Source: Penium margaritaceum (taxonomy: Eukaryota > Streptophyta > Zygnematophyceae > Desmidiales > Peniaceae). Taken from it: a DNA stretch of 37,178 nt. Location: assembly GCA_023375785.1 (NCBI GenBank), contig SZWC01023596.1, positions 1 through 37,178 on the forward strand. The letters are read 5' to 3'. Positions 19,143-30,563 of the stretch are shown piece after piece. The stretch's first letter is position 1; the number at the start of each line of letters is the position of its first letter. A program made the translations under genes and the position numbers. The notes beneath the pieces are model-generated. The model saw only the letters and a program-made list of their open reading frames with translations, was not told where the DNA came from and made no database searches.

Positions 19143-20558
19143 CCTGAACCAAAGCATTCATTTTTATTTTGATTTTGTGGTAGGGAGGCAGGAGGGGGTA
19201 CGCGACAATGTCCGCAAGAGCTCGCAATTGTTACCGAATCCGCCCAAAAAGTTGACGAAAGTGGAGGAATCCAACAACTCCCGCTGATTTCCTAGGACTT
19301 TCTCTTGATGCCTTTCTACGTAGCACGCTTCCCAACATGTGGGAAATTTGTTAATTGCACAAACAAAAATAATCAATCCGAACGCCTGTCATGTAGACGC
19401 TTATCATAAAGCCATAGTTCACCAAATCCGATTCCTACATCGATGTATAAAACTGCATTTCCTTTAAACATCGTTCGTGGGAAAAATAGAAGCACTTTGG
19501 ACACGCCGTCCGGGTGCGTGTCACCTGTTGTCGTGCTACTGCCCGTATCACGGCAGCAGAGCAGCAGCGCATGTCCACGCTGGCGACGCCATGCCTGTGA
19601 GGAGTTCACCCCATGAAAGGCGTCAGCGACCCTTTCAGACGAACACGCTGGTCGATGTTCTTTCGAAAACTCAGGATCGATGTCCATCAACCTCGGACAT
19701 CAATAACGCAGAATCGACGGATTCCAAGTCGCAGTCCCGCTGATTCGAACCGTTTCCCTCGTACGTGTAGAATCAACCAAAAATGAAAGATCGAGAGGGA
19801 AATCAATGAGTTTGCATCGGTTCAAGGCCTTTGCCTTCGTCCTTTTGCGCATCCTCACCTTCGTTTTCACTATGACCTTCACCGAAGCACTAATCTTTTC
19901 CTTCTCCACCCCGCCATCGTCCTTGCCCTCATCCCCATCAATCTCCCAATCGTCGCTCACTATCCCCCTACCCTCCCTCGTCCTCATCCTATGGTACGGC
20001 TGTGCATCCTCTCAACAATGAAAAGGAACTCTCCACTGAAGTAGGTACTGTGAAAAGCTTTAGAACCACTGTAGGGCGGTAAGTCAAGGGAAACATGCAC
20101 GCAGTTACCACCTGGCAACACTTGGTCTAGGCAAGAAGTGTCGGAAGGGTAACTTGAAACGCTCTCAAGCAGCCATTAATCATGTTCGTGCTTTGATTCT
20201 TCATGGGTTTGCCATCGTCGCAAACCAATGTCAAAGTTTTGACCGCAGGCTAACCAACAGCAACTACCTCCATCAGTTCCAGCAGAAGTACAGCCAAAAG
20301 CTCTTATGCATACTAATAACACACATGGCCTGTAAAGTGTGTAGACCACAATGAAAAATGGTGACAACAAATTACCCAAAAACCAGCCAAAATACAGATG
20401 GTGCATAGCATGGAAATTCCTGAAGACTCTCAACGACCACTGGCAAAAAAAAGGTGAACATTTCACAACTGCCAAATGCACTATGGCCTTTGTGGCAAGT
20501 GTTTTTTTAGAAAATCCAACATTGGATGCGATCAGCTTGAAACTAGTCTAGAACGACT
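19143..20558. other. Stretch with no gene I can support
   Basis: Short open frames occur on both strands (for example 19373-19690 and 20176-20481, minus strand), but none shows a domain I recognise. A minus-strand reading near 20040-20170 looks mildly protein-like (LDQVLPGGN then GSKAFHSTYF) without an identifiable family. A CT-rich tract lies at about 19850-19990. This is the spacer between the inverted arm and copia D. Confidence 0.4.
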
Positions 20559-21386
20559 TGTTGGGCTTGCGAATAGTTGGAGTAGACATGGCCCCACGCT
20601 CGTTGCTTTGCACCGTTGTCCCCTCTCGCTACTCTAAGACTTGTGAGAGGGAAATTGAGCACTGAGGAGTTAGTGCCAGAAAGGCTGACATAAGTGAGAA
20701 TGACTGATTAGCAAGTGAGAATAAGAGCAACTGAGAATAGAAGCAACTGAGAGACCCCTCGCAGAACTATGCCTAGCTCATCACTGTAGTGCTTGTTACA
20801 CAGGTCATCAACCAAAAAGGAAATTCCTATTTTCTTAGCATGTTGCGTTTTCTTGGTGAACTCTACTAGGCACCTAACGACCCCAAACCCGGGGGTTGTC
20901 CATATGATCTAGTTTTCCCTGAAAACTAGATCATACCAATCATACCAAAATACCCACGCCGCAGATGCAGTCATGTGGTCGGAATCATCCAGAAAGAAAG
21001 AAGCAAGGATTTAAAGCTACGTAAACCTAGGTAGCGTCTAGGCTAGAATGACCCCGGTGGCAACGGAGCTCGAACAACCTGAAACTTGGACCTTCAGCAG
21101 AACATGACGATGTAATTACAACTCTACAGTCAGATCTGGCACTGGACACGTGCACACAGCATCTGCGGTAGCAGTGACTGCAAGCAACATGACTACTCAG
21201 GAGGCCTACCGATGCAGTTGAGCACGTCATGTGTCCGAGGGAAGAGGCTCCAGCAAAATGCGTGCGTCGGCTCCACTGGACGACAGTCCATTAGCGTCGC
21301 GTCTCGCCGTCAGTCATCTGCACACCGATGTACACAAGCCAGGAGGAGATAGCAGAGCACAATGAGAGATGAGCGATAAACGAAAC
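20559..21386 (-). repeat. 3' LTR of copia relic D (about 828 bases)
   Basis: On the minus strand it follows a GGGGGA tract (about 21387-21394) and resembles the B 3' LTR along its length. It ends near TTGGGCTTGC/GCCCAACA at 20559. Divergence from B is high, so the borders are approximate. Confidence 0.65.
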
Positions 21387-21529
21387 TCCCCCATGACTCA
21401 CACGCACAGGCACATGGGCAAGCAGCGAGCACATTGACCAAGCAAGCAAGACTACCCCATGACAGGCTATATGCGGGCAGGGGTAAAGAGAGTAACTCAC
21501 AGATGCATACCGACGGCTCCCATAGCCTT

Positions 21530-23100
21530 CTTGAATGAGTCGTGCTTCAGTGCCTTGGTCGAGAAGTTAGCCAACTCCCATGCTGTCCCAACCCACACAA
21601 TGCTTTAGCTACCGTCGTGCGAGAATGAATGTATATAGTAATACTGAACATTGATGTGTTTTGTACGAGTGTGATACACACCGTCATTGTCGGCAATGGC
21701 CATGGCACTCTCATTGCTACAGTGGAACGTGGTGGACACAACTCAGACAACAGACGACACAACCATACGCTGTCACATGCTTCAGGGCCAAGAGCCACAT
21801 ACTCAGCCTCAGCACTGGTGCGTGCAATGCAACCTTGCTTGCTAATGCCCTTGGACACAGCCATGTCACGAACGAGAAAGATCCAGACTGTGCAACTCTT
21901 GTTGTCCGGGTTGCCAGCCAAGTCACTATCAGTGTAGCCCATTGCGACAACGGACGAATGCCGATGGTACATGAGGCCTCGTTGTTGGGTTGAGACGACA
22001 TAGTGTAGTACGTGGATCGAGGCGTCAAAATGGAGGTGACGTGGCTCCTGGGAAACCTACGCCAGGTGGTTAACGACGAACGCGATGTTTGGCCGCCTGG
22101 TCATTGCCAGGAACATTAGTGACCCGATGACTCTCAGGTACGTGGTCATGTCAAATGGCTCCCCCACAACGGTTGGGTTGAGGCTCTTCAACTTTGCCAG
22201 GCCATCGGACGACATGGGTGAGTACGCGCTTGGCAGGAGGAGTAAGGGTTCGGCGAAGCGAGCAAACATGGTCTAGACTTAGGCGGCCTGGTGGATGTGC
22301 AGGATGCCGTGGGAGCGGCCATGTTCTATCTCCATGCCCAGGAACACTTGGGCAGGCCCAAGGTCCTTCATTTGGTAGCAGCATACAGGAGGTTCTTGAT
22401 GCGCCGGATGGTGGTTGTGTCTGGGAACCCAATGAGGAGGTCGTCGGCGTAGACTAAGACGGCGATGAAGGGCTCGCCCCTGAGGTGACGAATAATGCAG
22501 GGTCTGTAGTCTTGTGGAGGATGCCGCCGTTGAGAAGCGTGCCACGAATCTCCTAGTTCAAGCCATAGAGGGCCTCCCGCAATCGCCAGCCCCTGCCAGT
22601 GCCACCGTTAAAACCTTGGTGCATGGTGTACTATGCAATGTTCCTCCCCTTCTAGTGAACCATGGAGAAAGGTGTTACTCACGTCCATCTGATGCACAAC
22701 CCACCCGTGCTGGGCAACGCGACCAAACAACACCCACCTAGTGGAGAACCGGTCCACCGGAGCAAAGATCCGGTCGTAGTCAAATTTCGGGACCTGAGCA
22801 GACCTCTTGGCCGTAAGACGGGCCTTGTACTTGTTTAGGGATCTGTCCGGCTTCCACTTGCGCCAAAGGACCCACTTGGCGCCGATGGCGTTTTGGACCG
22901 GGAGAAGGTGAAAAAGCTTGTAGACCTGATGCTGCCGGATGGCAGCAAGCTCGTCGGCACATGCAGCCTCCCAGTGTGTGGCCTTGGGAGAAACCCTTGC
23001 CTCACATAGGGTGGTTGGGTCCTCCGGGCATACCGTGGGACTCACAGTGAGGGCGTTCGCATCCTGAGCCTGAGGTGGTATGCACGTGAGCGCGGCCGTG
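21530..23100 (-). pseudogene. Copia relic D: reverse transcriptase and RNase H
   Basis: RT pieces in several frames include GAKWVLWRKWKPDRSLNKYK, ARLTAKRSAQVPKFDYDRIF, QMDVSNTFLHGSLEG and the catalytic YADD at 22440-22451, then MKDLGPAQVFLGMEIE. RNase H reads MGYTDSDLAGNPDNKS, SKQGCIARTSAEAEYVALG and ACDSVWLCRLLSEL, then breaks. Frameshifts and stops occur throughout. The catalytic motifs survive locally but no continuous protein can be made. Confidence 0.85.
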
Positions 23101-23486
23101 ATGGCTTGTCTCTACTCCTCATGGAGCATGGTGTAATCTAGTGCTGAGCCTTGGTGGAGATCTACAATGGCAACGAATGTGGCCAAGTCATGCCTGGGTG
23201 GTGGCCACTGAGGGAGTGGATCTACCGGGAGGCGAGGAGCCTCGTGCGGCGACAGGGGGTCGTAGCGCGAGAGGATGCAGGATGACGACCTTTGTACTCA
23301 CTGGTGGCCTGGGTCGGAGGCTCTCGTCAAGGCCATGTGAGTAGTGTGGCCGGGCATGAGGCACGAGAGAGGGAGCAGTTGGGAGTGAGTCGATCGGTGC
23401 CTTAGGTGCATCCTAGAGGGGCGACTGTGTAGACAGTCCAACCGGCGCGGACGAGGCCGTCGGCCCCACCCTTGAGCAGTCAACTA

Positions 23487-23930
23487 ATGTGGACGGGGCT
23501 GGCGGACCGGAGGGGCCAACAAACGCGGATGGGGCGGTTGGCCCATAGGGGCTAGCAGACTCGGATGGGCGGCCGGCCCGGAGGGGATAGCACTCAGGGA
23601 CGGGGCGGCCGGCTTGGAGGGGCCAGCTAACGCAGACGGGGCGGCTGGATCGGAGAGGTTAGCAGTCGCGCATGGGGCGGCTAGCCCGGAGGGGCTAGCG
23701 GACGCAGACGGGGTGGCTAGCCCAATGGGGCTTGTATTCACGGACGAGGCGGCCGGCTTGGAGGGGATAGTAGTCACGATCGAGGCGGTTGGCCTCAAGG
23801 AACCAGCAAACGCAAACGGGGCGGCCAGCCCAAAGGTGCTAGCAGTCACGTACAGGGCGGCCGGACCAGAGGGGCCAGCGGATGCAAATGGGGCTGATGG
23901 CCCGGAGGGACCAATGGGTGTAGGCAATGT
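23487..23930 (-). repeat. 36-base minisatellite encoding a 12-residue Pro/Ala/Ser repeat in relic D
   Basis: About twelve units of 36 bases occupy the linker between integrase and RT. Each translates on the minus strand to a 12-residue unit like PSGPAAPxxxAx. Units are diverged but phase is kept over most of the tract. Confidence 0.8.
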
Positions 23931-25330
23931 CTCACCCGAAAGCAGCAGGACAGAGGAAGGACTCATCAATCCCCCACGTGACGCGAGAGAGGGACGAGCG
24001 GGAGCAAACGAGGTCATGGGGAAACAACTCCTTAAAGGAGAGGGCATCTTGAGACTCGATGATATAGTGTTGGGAGGGATCCCAGAAGCACCAGGCTTTT
24101 GATTGTCGCGAGATGCCAAGGAAGGTGTAGGGATCTACGGAGGCCGAGCTTGCAGCCATGATACGGGACGGGCAACACACGATGGCCAAGATGCAAGCCG
24201 GGCGGAGGTCAGCTTGCTAGCCACACGAGTGCTGGTACAGTGTGGACCGGCGGGAAAAGGGTCCATGGGGAGTCCGGTTTGACACCCACGTAATGTAGGC
24301 CATGGCCTTGAAGTAGAAGCCAACGGAGAGACTAGATTCAAACCGTATGGTACGCATTGCGTCAGCCATAGTGCGGTTCCATTGCTTGGAGATGCTGTTC
24401 TGGGGAGGTATGTAAGAAGCCGATGTCTCATGACGGATCCCGCGCGAGGCGAGGAAGGTCGTGGTATTGCCTAGGAACTCAACATCACGATCAGAGCAAA
24501 AGGGGAAAAGGGGACGGCCGCACTCACGCTCCGTACCAACAAGCTAGTCCAAAATGTTCGGAGAGATATTGCTCTTCTACTGAAGGCAGAAGACCCGGCT
24601 GTAGCGGGAGAAGTCGTCAGTGAGGGTGAGGACATATCGATCGTGCTTCCCAACGGACTCTATGGGAATAGGGCCCCTGACATCGGAGTGGATCAGGTCT
24701 AGAGGGGCGGACGTACGGGAGGTGGACTGGGGGTAAGTCGTGTGGTTTTAATTCCCCTCTGCGTAGTTAGTGCATTCAGTGGGACATGGCATGGGGAAGG
24801 AGGCAGGGTCAAGGACTATGGCGGGTTTGGTCTGGAGCATGTTGTTGATGGCAACTGATTGGACGTGGCAGAGGCGGTGGTAGAGAAGGTAGGTGTGTTA
24901 CGGAGAGAGCGCACAAGTGACAAATACGTGGCCGGTGTCAGTCGACGGGGAGGACAGATGAAGGATGGGCCACAGGTTGTCACGAGCAGTGGCGTGCAAG
25001 ACGAAACGACCAAACAGACGCAAGAACACAGTGCAAATACCACGCGAGTGTATGATGTCCATGCTCATGTGGTCGAGGGTTATGACGGACAGGAGGCTGA
25101 GCTAAAGACCAGGGGCAAAGAGGAGATCACTTACGAAGACGTCCCTAATGGGACCATGGAAGCAAAGAATGACAACGCCGTAGACAAGTAACACCTGGCC
25201 AGAGCCCATCCAAACACCAGATACATTGGCAACGGAACCAAGGAAACAAAGGCCTCTCGTGAGGCTATCGTTGGACACATGGTCTCGGAGTCGATGATCC
25301 AGGTTTCGGCCGTATCCTAGACTGGCGTCG
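23931..25330 (-). pseudogene. Copia relic D: protease and integrase
   Basis: Near 25285 the protease motif reads WIIDSETM where copia has WIIDSGATHHM, so the Gly of DSG is lost. Downstream are LSLLSVITLD, HRLCHVQSVAI, the first integrase Asp in DLIHSDVRGPIP and LTLTDDFSRYSRVF. A second block reads FCSDRDVEF in place of SDNGGEF. Near 24380 the reading QNSISKQWNRTMAD has Lys where the catalytic Glu is expected. Integrase C-terminal matches follow (TFLGISRQSKAWCFWDP, IESQDALSFKELFPHD). Several stops are present. Confidence 0.8.
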
Positions 25331-25819
25331 CCAGATCGCTAACCGACACAAGGCAGTGAGTGAGTGACGCGGACGCACTGGAAGAGGGCGCCAACCGAGA
25401 CTGCCAATCATCAAGCCATGCAACGTCATCACAAAGATGAGCAAGAGGGGAGGGCACCGGTGATGACGTGATGGACGAGGATGTAGGACATGACCACAAC
25501 TCAGTCTCTGTCATGCAGGACAGGGCAGGGGAACATGCGGTGACGTAACTTGCACTTCCCTGGGGAGGAGGGCGAGGTAGTCCAAGCTCGAGTAAAATGA
25601 ACTACTCCAACTGGCACTCATGGGTGGAGGGCCTGAAGGAGTAGACCGATTGCAGCGTGACGGTGCCTTAGCTCTGGAGGAAGTAGAGATGCACTGGTGA
25701 CGGATGGAGGGGTGCTGACGCTACGGATGGTGCTTCTACAAGGCTAGTGATAGCGAGGCAGGTGCGACCGTCAGACGGGTGGAGCTGCCAAGTAGGGTGG
25801 ATGCATGAGGGGCAATGAC

Positions 25820-26345
25820 TGCTACGGTAGTAGTGGTGAGACGGCTCTTTCGTTGGCAACGTATGGTGGCGATGACGAGTACCTCGTCTGTCGGGTGCGG
25901 GCACGTATTTCACCCGTGTCTTGGCTGGCCACAATTGTGGCAGACCGAATTGCCACCACTAGACTCAGCCGGTTGTTGTTGCTAGCCCTTGCCCTTTTCC
26001 CCTTGCGCTTCTTCTTCCTAGACAACGAGGAGGTGGAGGACGCATCTCTTGTGGGGACGGCAATGGCCACTAAGGCGATGGCGGGAGAGGCAAGGGTCTC
26101 TGTGCACTCGATGCGAGACTCCTCACAAGCCTCCTTGTTCCTGAGGAATAGCTCTTATGCCCAAGGTATGAGGGTGGCCTCGGTTGCCATTGTTGTGAGG
26201 ACGTCCTGTGTTTAGTAAACAAAGACATCGGCAAACACGTTGGTTGCGCTGCGCTTGGTGGTCAGGAGCGCAGCTAGAGGGGATGGAGCAACGTCTCCTA
26301 GGCGGTGGAGGATGTCCTCCACCCACTAATCTTGGATGTTGTACG
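25820..26345 (-). pseudogene. Copia relic D: C-terminal half of Gag, 5'-truncated
   Basis: A minus-strand frame reads LTTMATEATLIPWA, ELFLRNKEACEESRIE and a Lys/Arg-rich tract (SRKKKRKGKRARA). It then shifts to a zinc knuckle of CX2CX4HX4C spacing that begins CHNCGQPRHG and is interrupted by a stop. Gag homology fades at about 26345, where AT-rich sequence starts, so the 5' LTR and Gag N-terminus are missing. Confidence 0.65.
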
Positions 26346-28229
26346 ATACACATTTCGTTTTACAACTACAAAACATCATGATTGTGGAGGGGGGGACAAC
26401 GTGGTGACCATTTCAACGTCTTCTCGCTTGACTATCACAAAATTCTCTTGAAACATTACATTATCCAACATTGGCGGTCCAAATGCAAAGATGGATCAAC
26501 GTCCCCAATTACAAAATTGTATCGTTAGATCGTGATCTTCAATATCCGTACATCGACGGTTTGTGAGGTTTCAAGCCTTCGACACCTAATACATTAGTGT
26601 TTTTTCTTCTTTCCTTCAACCACATAAATTGGATACACTGACCAGATACACTTCACCAATACACTCTAGTCTTGTGGGAGGGGGGGTTAGTCAGACTCCA
26701 AGATCCCCCTCCTTAGGGTATCAAAGGGTATTGAGAGACTTTACATGGTACGTGCATCAATACATACGTGATATACATGTAAGAAGATACAATAATATAC
26801 AATGAATTAGAAAACAAAATAAATGGTCACAACAATACATGTTCCAATACACATCCTTAACACATTCGGCTATCAAGGGGAGGGGGGGGGGAGTGAGACT
26901 CCCGACTACGTGGTGACTGTTGTGTTGTGCGTATGTATGCCCGCGAATGCGAATACACTAGTGGAGTTTTTTTTTTCCATCGTCACACAAAATCTATACA
27001 CTGACCAGATACACATCGCTAATACACTCGACATATCTATAGGGGGGGGGGGGGGGCTTGGACTCTGGATGACTCCTCTCCCCCAAATGGTAGAGTGTAT
27101 TAGAATATTGTAGCCAGTTAGTGTGTTCGGTCTACTTGATTGGTGAGAAAAAAAACAACTGTTTATGTTACACAAGAGTAAAGAACTAGTTTCTAGATCC
27201 TCAATCCACGGCCTTTGATTGTCTATCGTGATAAATCGGCGGCCAATGAGCGGACATTCATAAGTGTACAATCATTTTTTCTCACCACATGAGAGAAATA
27301 CACCACCCTGGTACACTTTGCTAATACACTCAACCCTTTTGGGAGGGAGGGGGCATCAGATCCAGTGCTGACTCCCCTCCCCTCAAATGTTGTGTTGCAT
27401 TAATAAGGTTTACATGGTCCATGTATGTCTTGTACACGCAAAAAACTACACTGGTTTACATGATATACTAGTGTACAAGAATCGTTGCAATATTATACAC
27501 ATACCAGCTAACCTCCTCCAATACAATCGAGGGGGCGGAGGACAAGTTGCACAGTTTGTCGTGTGAATATTCACAGACAAGCAATTTCAAGACTACGCTT
27601 GACAAGAAGTCAATCTTCGTTCGAGGTCACAAAAACGGAAACTAAACATCCGAATTACAAACAAGCCCACTTGAAATGATGAACGACATATGTACATCTA
27701 TTGCACGTTTCACTAATAAAATAGCATTCTTTTGTTTTGTTGTGAAATGAACCATGCAATACCCAAGGCACAGGTACCATGTACATAGAAGATTATGTAC
27801 ACTATGCGCACTACGTGAACACAAGAAGATTAACTCTTGAGACAACTTCATAGAAGTTGCCCAAATCTAGGTACCTAATACACTACATGTGGTGTGTATA
27901 AAATGAGGCGATTAACTACACCTCGCCAACTAGGCCAAAACTGTGGTGCTTGAGGGTCTCCGACCTTCAAGCCATCCCCTCCAACTGCCCACAGGCCAAG
28001 GACTCCTGCTAGATCCACGTGGTGCCGGCCGTGCGCTACAACATATCAATGTATGAAAGGAGAGGTTTGCCTGGAAGCAAGGGATGTACTTCCAATTTTT
28101 TTTCCATGAGCACAAGAAACTATACAATGTGGCCAACATTTTTTGATACATGGTTGTTGAGTGTGATTTCCAATATAAACCCTTTAGAAAGGAATCACAT
28201 TGTTTTATGTGGACCACATCTTCAGGCCC
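26346..28229. other. AT-rich stretch with G-tract repeats, no gene recognised
   Basis: Three related blocks start near 26642, 27006 and 27309 with a string like CAGATACACTTCACTAATACACTC. A G tract follows (26676-26686, 27042-27056, 27341-27353) and then, 20 to 35 bases later, a C-rich tract (CCCCCTCC, CTCTCCCCC, CCCCTCCCC). Another G tract is at 26877-26891. Open frames across them are composition artefacts. No RNA gene was recognised. Confidence 0.6.
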
Positions 28230-29166
28230 CGGTCACTCGGAAAACACATGAAATAGGATTTACTATAGCGAATGGTTTCAAGAGTGGAATCTTGAGCATG
28301 TCGACATCTTCATTACATGGTTGGAAAACCAACAAGGAACCATATGTTCCTTCCATTGGCTTACATGTTGTGATTTTTGCATCCTAAAAAACAAGAGTAT
28401 GAAAAAAAACCTGAAAAATGCTCACACTAATGACTCCACGGTTGAAAATTCTCGGATAACTATGTGGTGGACATGATGCTTTAGAGATTTGCTCATTGAA
28501 TAACTCCACATTGTTGATATCTCTGCGGCCCAACGAACGTAGCCAAACATAGAATCTTCCTTCTATAAAGATGTGACTGACTATAGGTGGAAGGAGCAAG
28601 GCAAGACTGGTGGCACAACATCAATCTAGGTCAGCTTAGCACACTATTGTGCTCAATGAAAAACTTTAATTGTGATTCCTAGAGTCCCATGATGCCTCCC
28701 TCATAGATGAACACAATACTTGAACGGGAAAATTTGAACTAAAGAGCCCACGATGCCTCCCAATCCTAAACTGAAATGATGGCATGCAATGAGTATGAGT
28801 TTTGCGTAGTTGGTTGAGTTGTGTTTACCAGCCTACCTATGCAGAAAAATGACACATTTGCGTGACCCTTGGTGTACTTCAAGCACACGTGTTTGGGAGC
28901 ATAGAGGTCTGATGTTAGATCTTGGATTACGAGTAGATAACGTTGCAACGTACGTACCATTCCGGCAACCACTTTGAGGAGAAGGTCAAATCACATGATT
29001 CATTAAAATCATTCGTGTATTTTTCCATACGTTTTACGCAGAATTTGACTTGAATTTCTGTAAGGATGGATTTTGCAAATACGTGGTCGTTGGCTAGTGC
29101 TTTGTTGTATTCATGGGAGGGCCAGGACTTGTCTTGAAGGTTCAATGTAGGTGTGTGAATGAGCAT
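28230..29166 (-). pseudogene. Unidentified coding-like relic or multi-exon gene fragment
   Basis: Minus-strand readings look protein-like in several linked frames. They include SKASCPPHSYPRIFNRGVI (28384-28599), TTCKPMEGTYGSLLVFQP (near 28345), QRYLLVIQDLTSDLYAPKH (28766-28972) and KSILTEIQVKFCVKRMEKY (28927-29166). A possible intron of GT-AG form separates VSIFQ from DAKITTCKP (about 28383-28412). Stops and frame changes lie between the pieces. I do not recognise the family, and it may be neither expressed nor real. Confidence 0.3.
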
Positions 29167-29440
29167 GTCTGCAAGTAGCAGTGATTGGTCGTTTCATAGA
29201 AGCTGGAAATGAGATCTAAGCTTTGGACAGATTATCTACATGTCAAGAAAATCAGCGATATGGCTGATGTATCCGCACAAGCCTCAACACAAGCCTGAGA
29301 TACTTATTACTTGAATATTGACTATGATTTATCCAGCAAGTTCAGAAAACGCCATATTCATTTTCATGGCCATGCCCGATTGGCGACTGAAATTGGCGAT
29401 GAAGCGAAGCGTGGGGGGTGATGCGTCAACCCTCTCGCTT

Positions 29441-29625
29441 CCCCCCCCCCCCCCCCCCTCCTCGCGAGAATCGCAATCGAGCGATTAGCCTTTTTTCTTT
29501 CTTTCTTCGAATTGCAAACCCCATTCATGAATTTAGGGTTTTCTATGATTGCGGGGTTGGAACCCGTGCAGACATAAAACCCTACATCCACGATTGGGGG
29601 TTTGTGAGTCGAAGAAAAAAAGAAA
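29441..29625. repeat. C18 run and imperfect 53-base inverted repeat
   Basis: Eighteen C lie at 29441-29458. Arms 29495-29547 and 29573-29625 are imperfectly complementary (TTTCTTTCTTTCTTCGA... against ...TCGAAGAAAAAAAGAAA) and enclose a second small stem (GGGTT/AACCC). Both arms carry telobox-like strings (TTTAGGGTTTT and AAAACCCTACA). From 29626 to 30042 no gene is evident. Confidence 0.6.
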
Positions 29626-30042
29626 CAAGAGGCAGGTGCTACACGCAAAGCGTGCAAAGGGTTACAAAGTAACCCTCCATCCACATGGATGTGCACATGA
29701 ACTCTCCTTTTATCTACCGTATGAATGCAATTTCTCACAAGTAAAACTCATTATAAGCATTTTAAAGTCGAGTAATTTAGCCCTCCTATCTTGTTTTGAA
29801 GCGGTAGGAAACTTCGTCAAATTTGTTGTTGAAAAAAGGGGAAGAAAAGAGGGGCAAAAATAATTTGTCTGCCACGCGAAGCGACTGTCAGAGGGTTAGT
29901 ATGTAGCGCAAAAACATCTAATTCTTTCTGGTGAACATGCAAATCTCATAGATGTAACATGTGAGCGAAATTGTGTATGAATAGGTTTTCTTGACATGGA
30001 TATCATTCTCATGATTATTGTTATCTTTTCTGTGATTGTTGC

Positions 30043-30563
30043 GGGAGGGCCAGTTCGGCCCTCCCACCTCGCGATAGCGAGGGGGTGGCTGCAAGCCACC
30101 CCTCGCTATCGCGAGGGTTGGCCGGTGGCCAGCCACCCGCTGGCTACCGGCCGGCCGGCGGCCGACCGGCTGGGTGGCCGGCGGCCGGTCAAGTGGCCGA
30201 AGGCCACCCGCCGGCGAGCCATCGGCCGCTGATCGAGCTGGTGGCTCGATCGGCGGCCACGAGGCCGTGAGGCCTCGAGGGCCGAGGCCTGTGGCCTCGT
30301 GCCCTCGTCCTCGCTCGCCCTCCTTGCTTGGGAGAACAAGCGAGTTCAAGGGATAGAGCGAGGAGCGAGGAGCGAATAGCGCACGAGAAAAGTCGGCGCG
30401 AAATCGCTGATCGTGCCTCGCACGCGACAATTTCGCGCGGACGTGTCAAAACAGAAACTCGAGTTTGTTTAGGACAAAATACGAGTTTCTAAACCGGAAA
30501 ACTCGTGTAAACTCACGAGTTCGAGGTAAAATCCCCTCGTTTTGGACCCAAAACGAGGGGATT
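30043..30563. repeat. Cluster of near-perfect palindromes
   Basis: Clear stems are 30043-30051 with 30057-30065 (GGGAGGGCC/GGCCCTCCC), and 30067-30090 with 30094-30116 (23 base pairs, one bulge, three-base loop). A 16-base-pair perfect stem with a 2-base loop joins 30530-30545 to 30548-30563. Between them are weaker GGCCGG/CCGGCC-type stems and AACTCGTG/CACGAGTT. GC content is very high up to about 30320 and drops after. The open frames here are repeat-driven, so no protein is claimed. Confidence 0.8.

Noticed and set aside
29996..30449. Open frames on both strands across the palindrome cluster
   Set aside because: Both strands are open because palindromic GC-rich sequence lacks stop codons; there is no domain.
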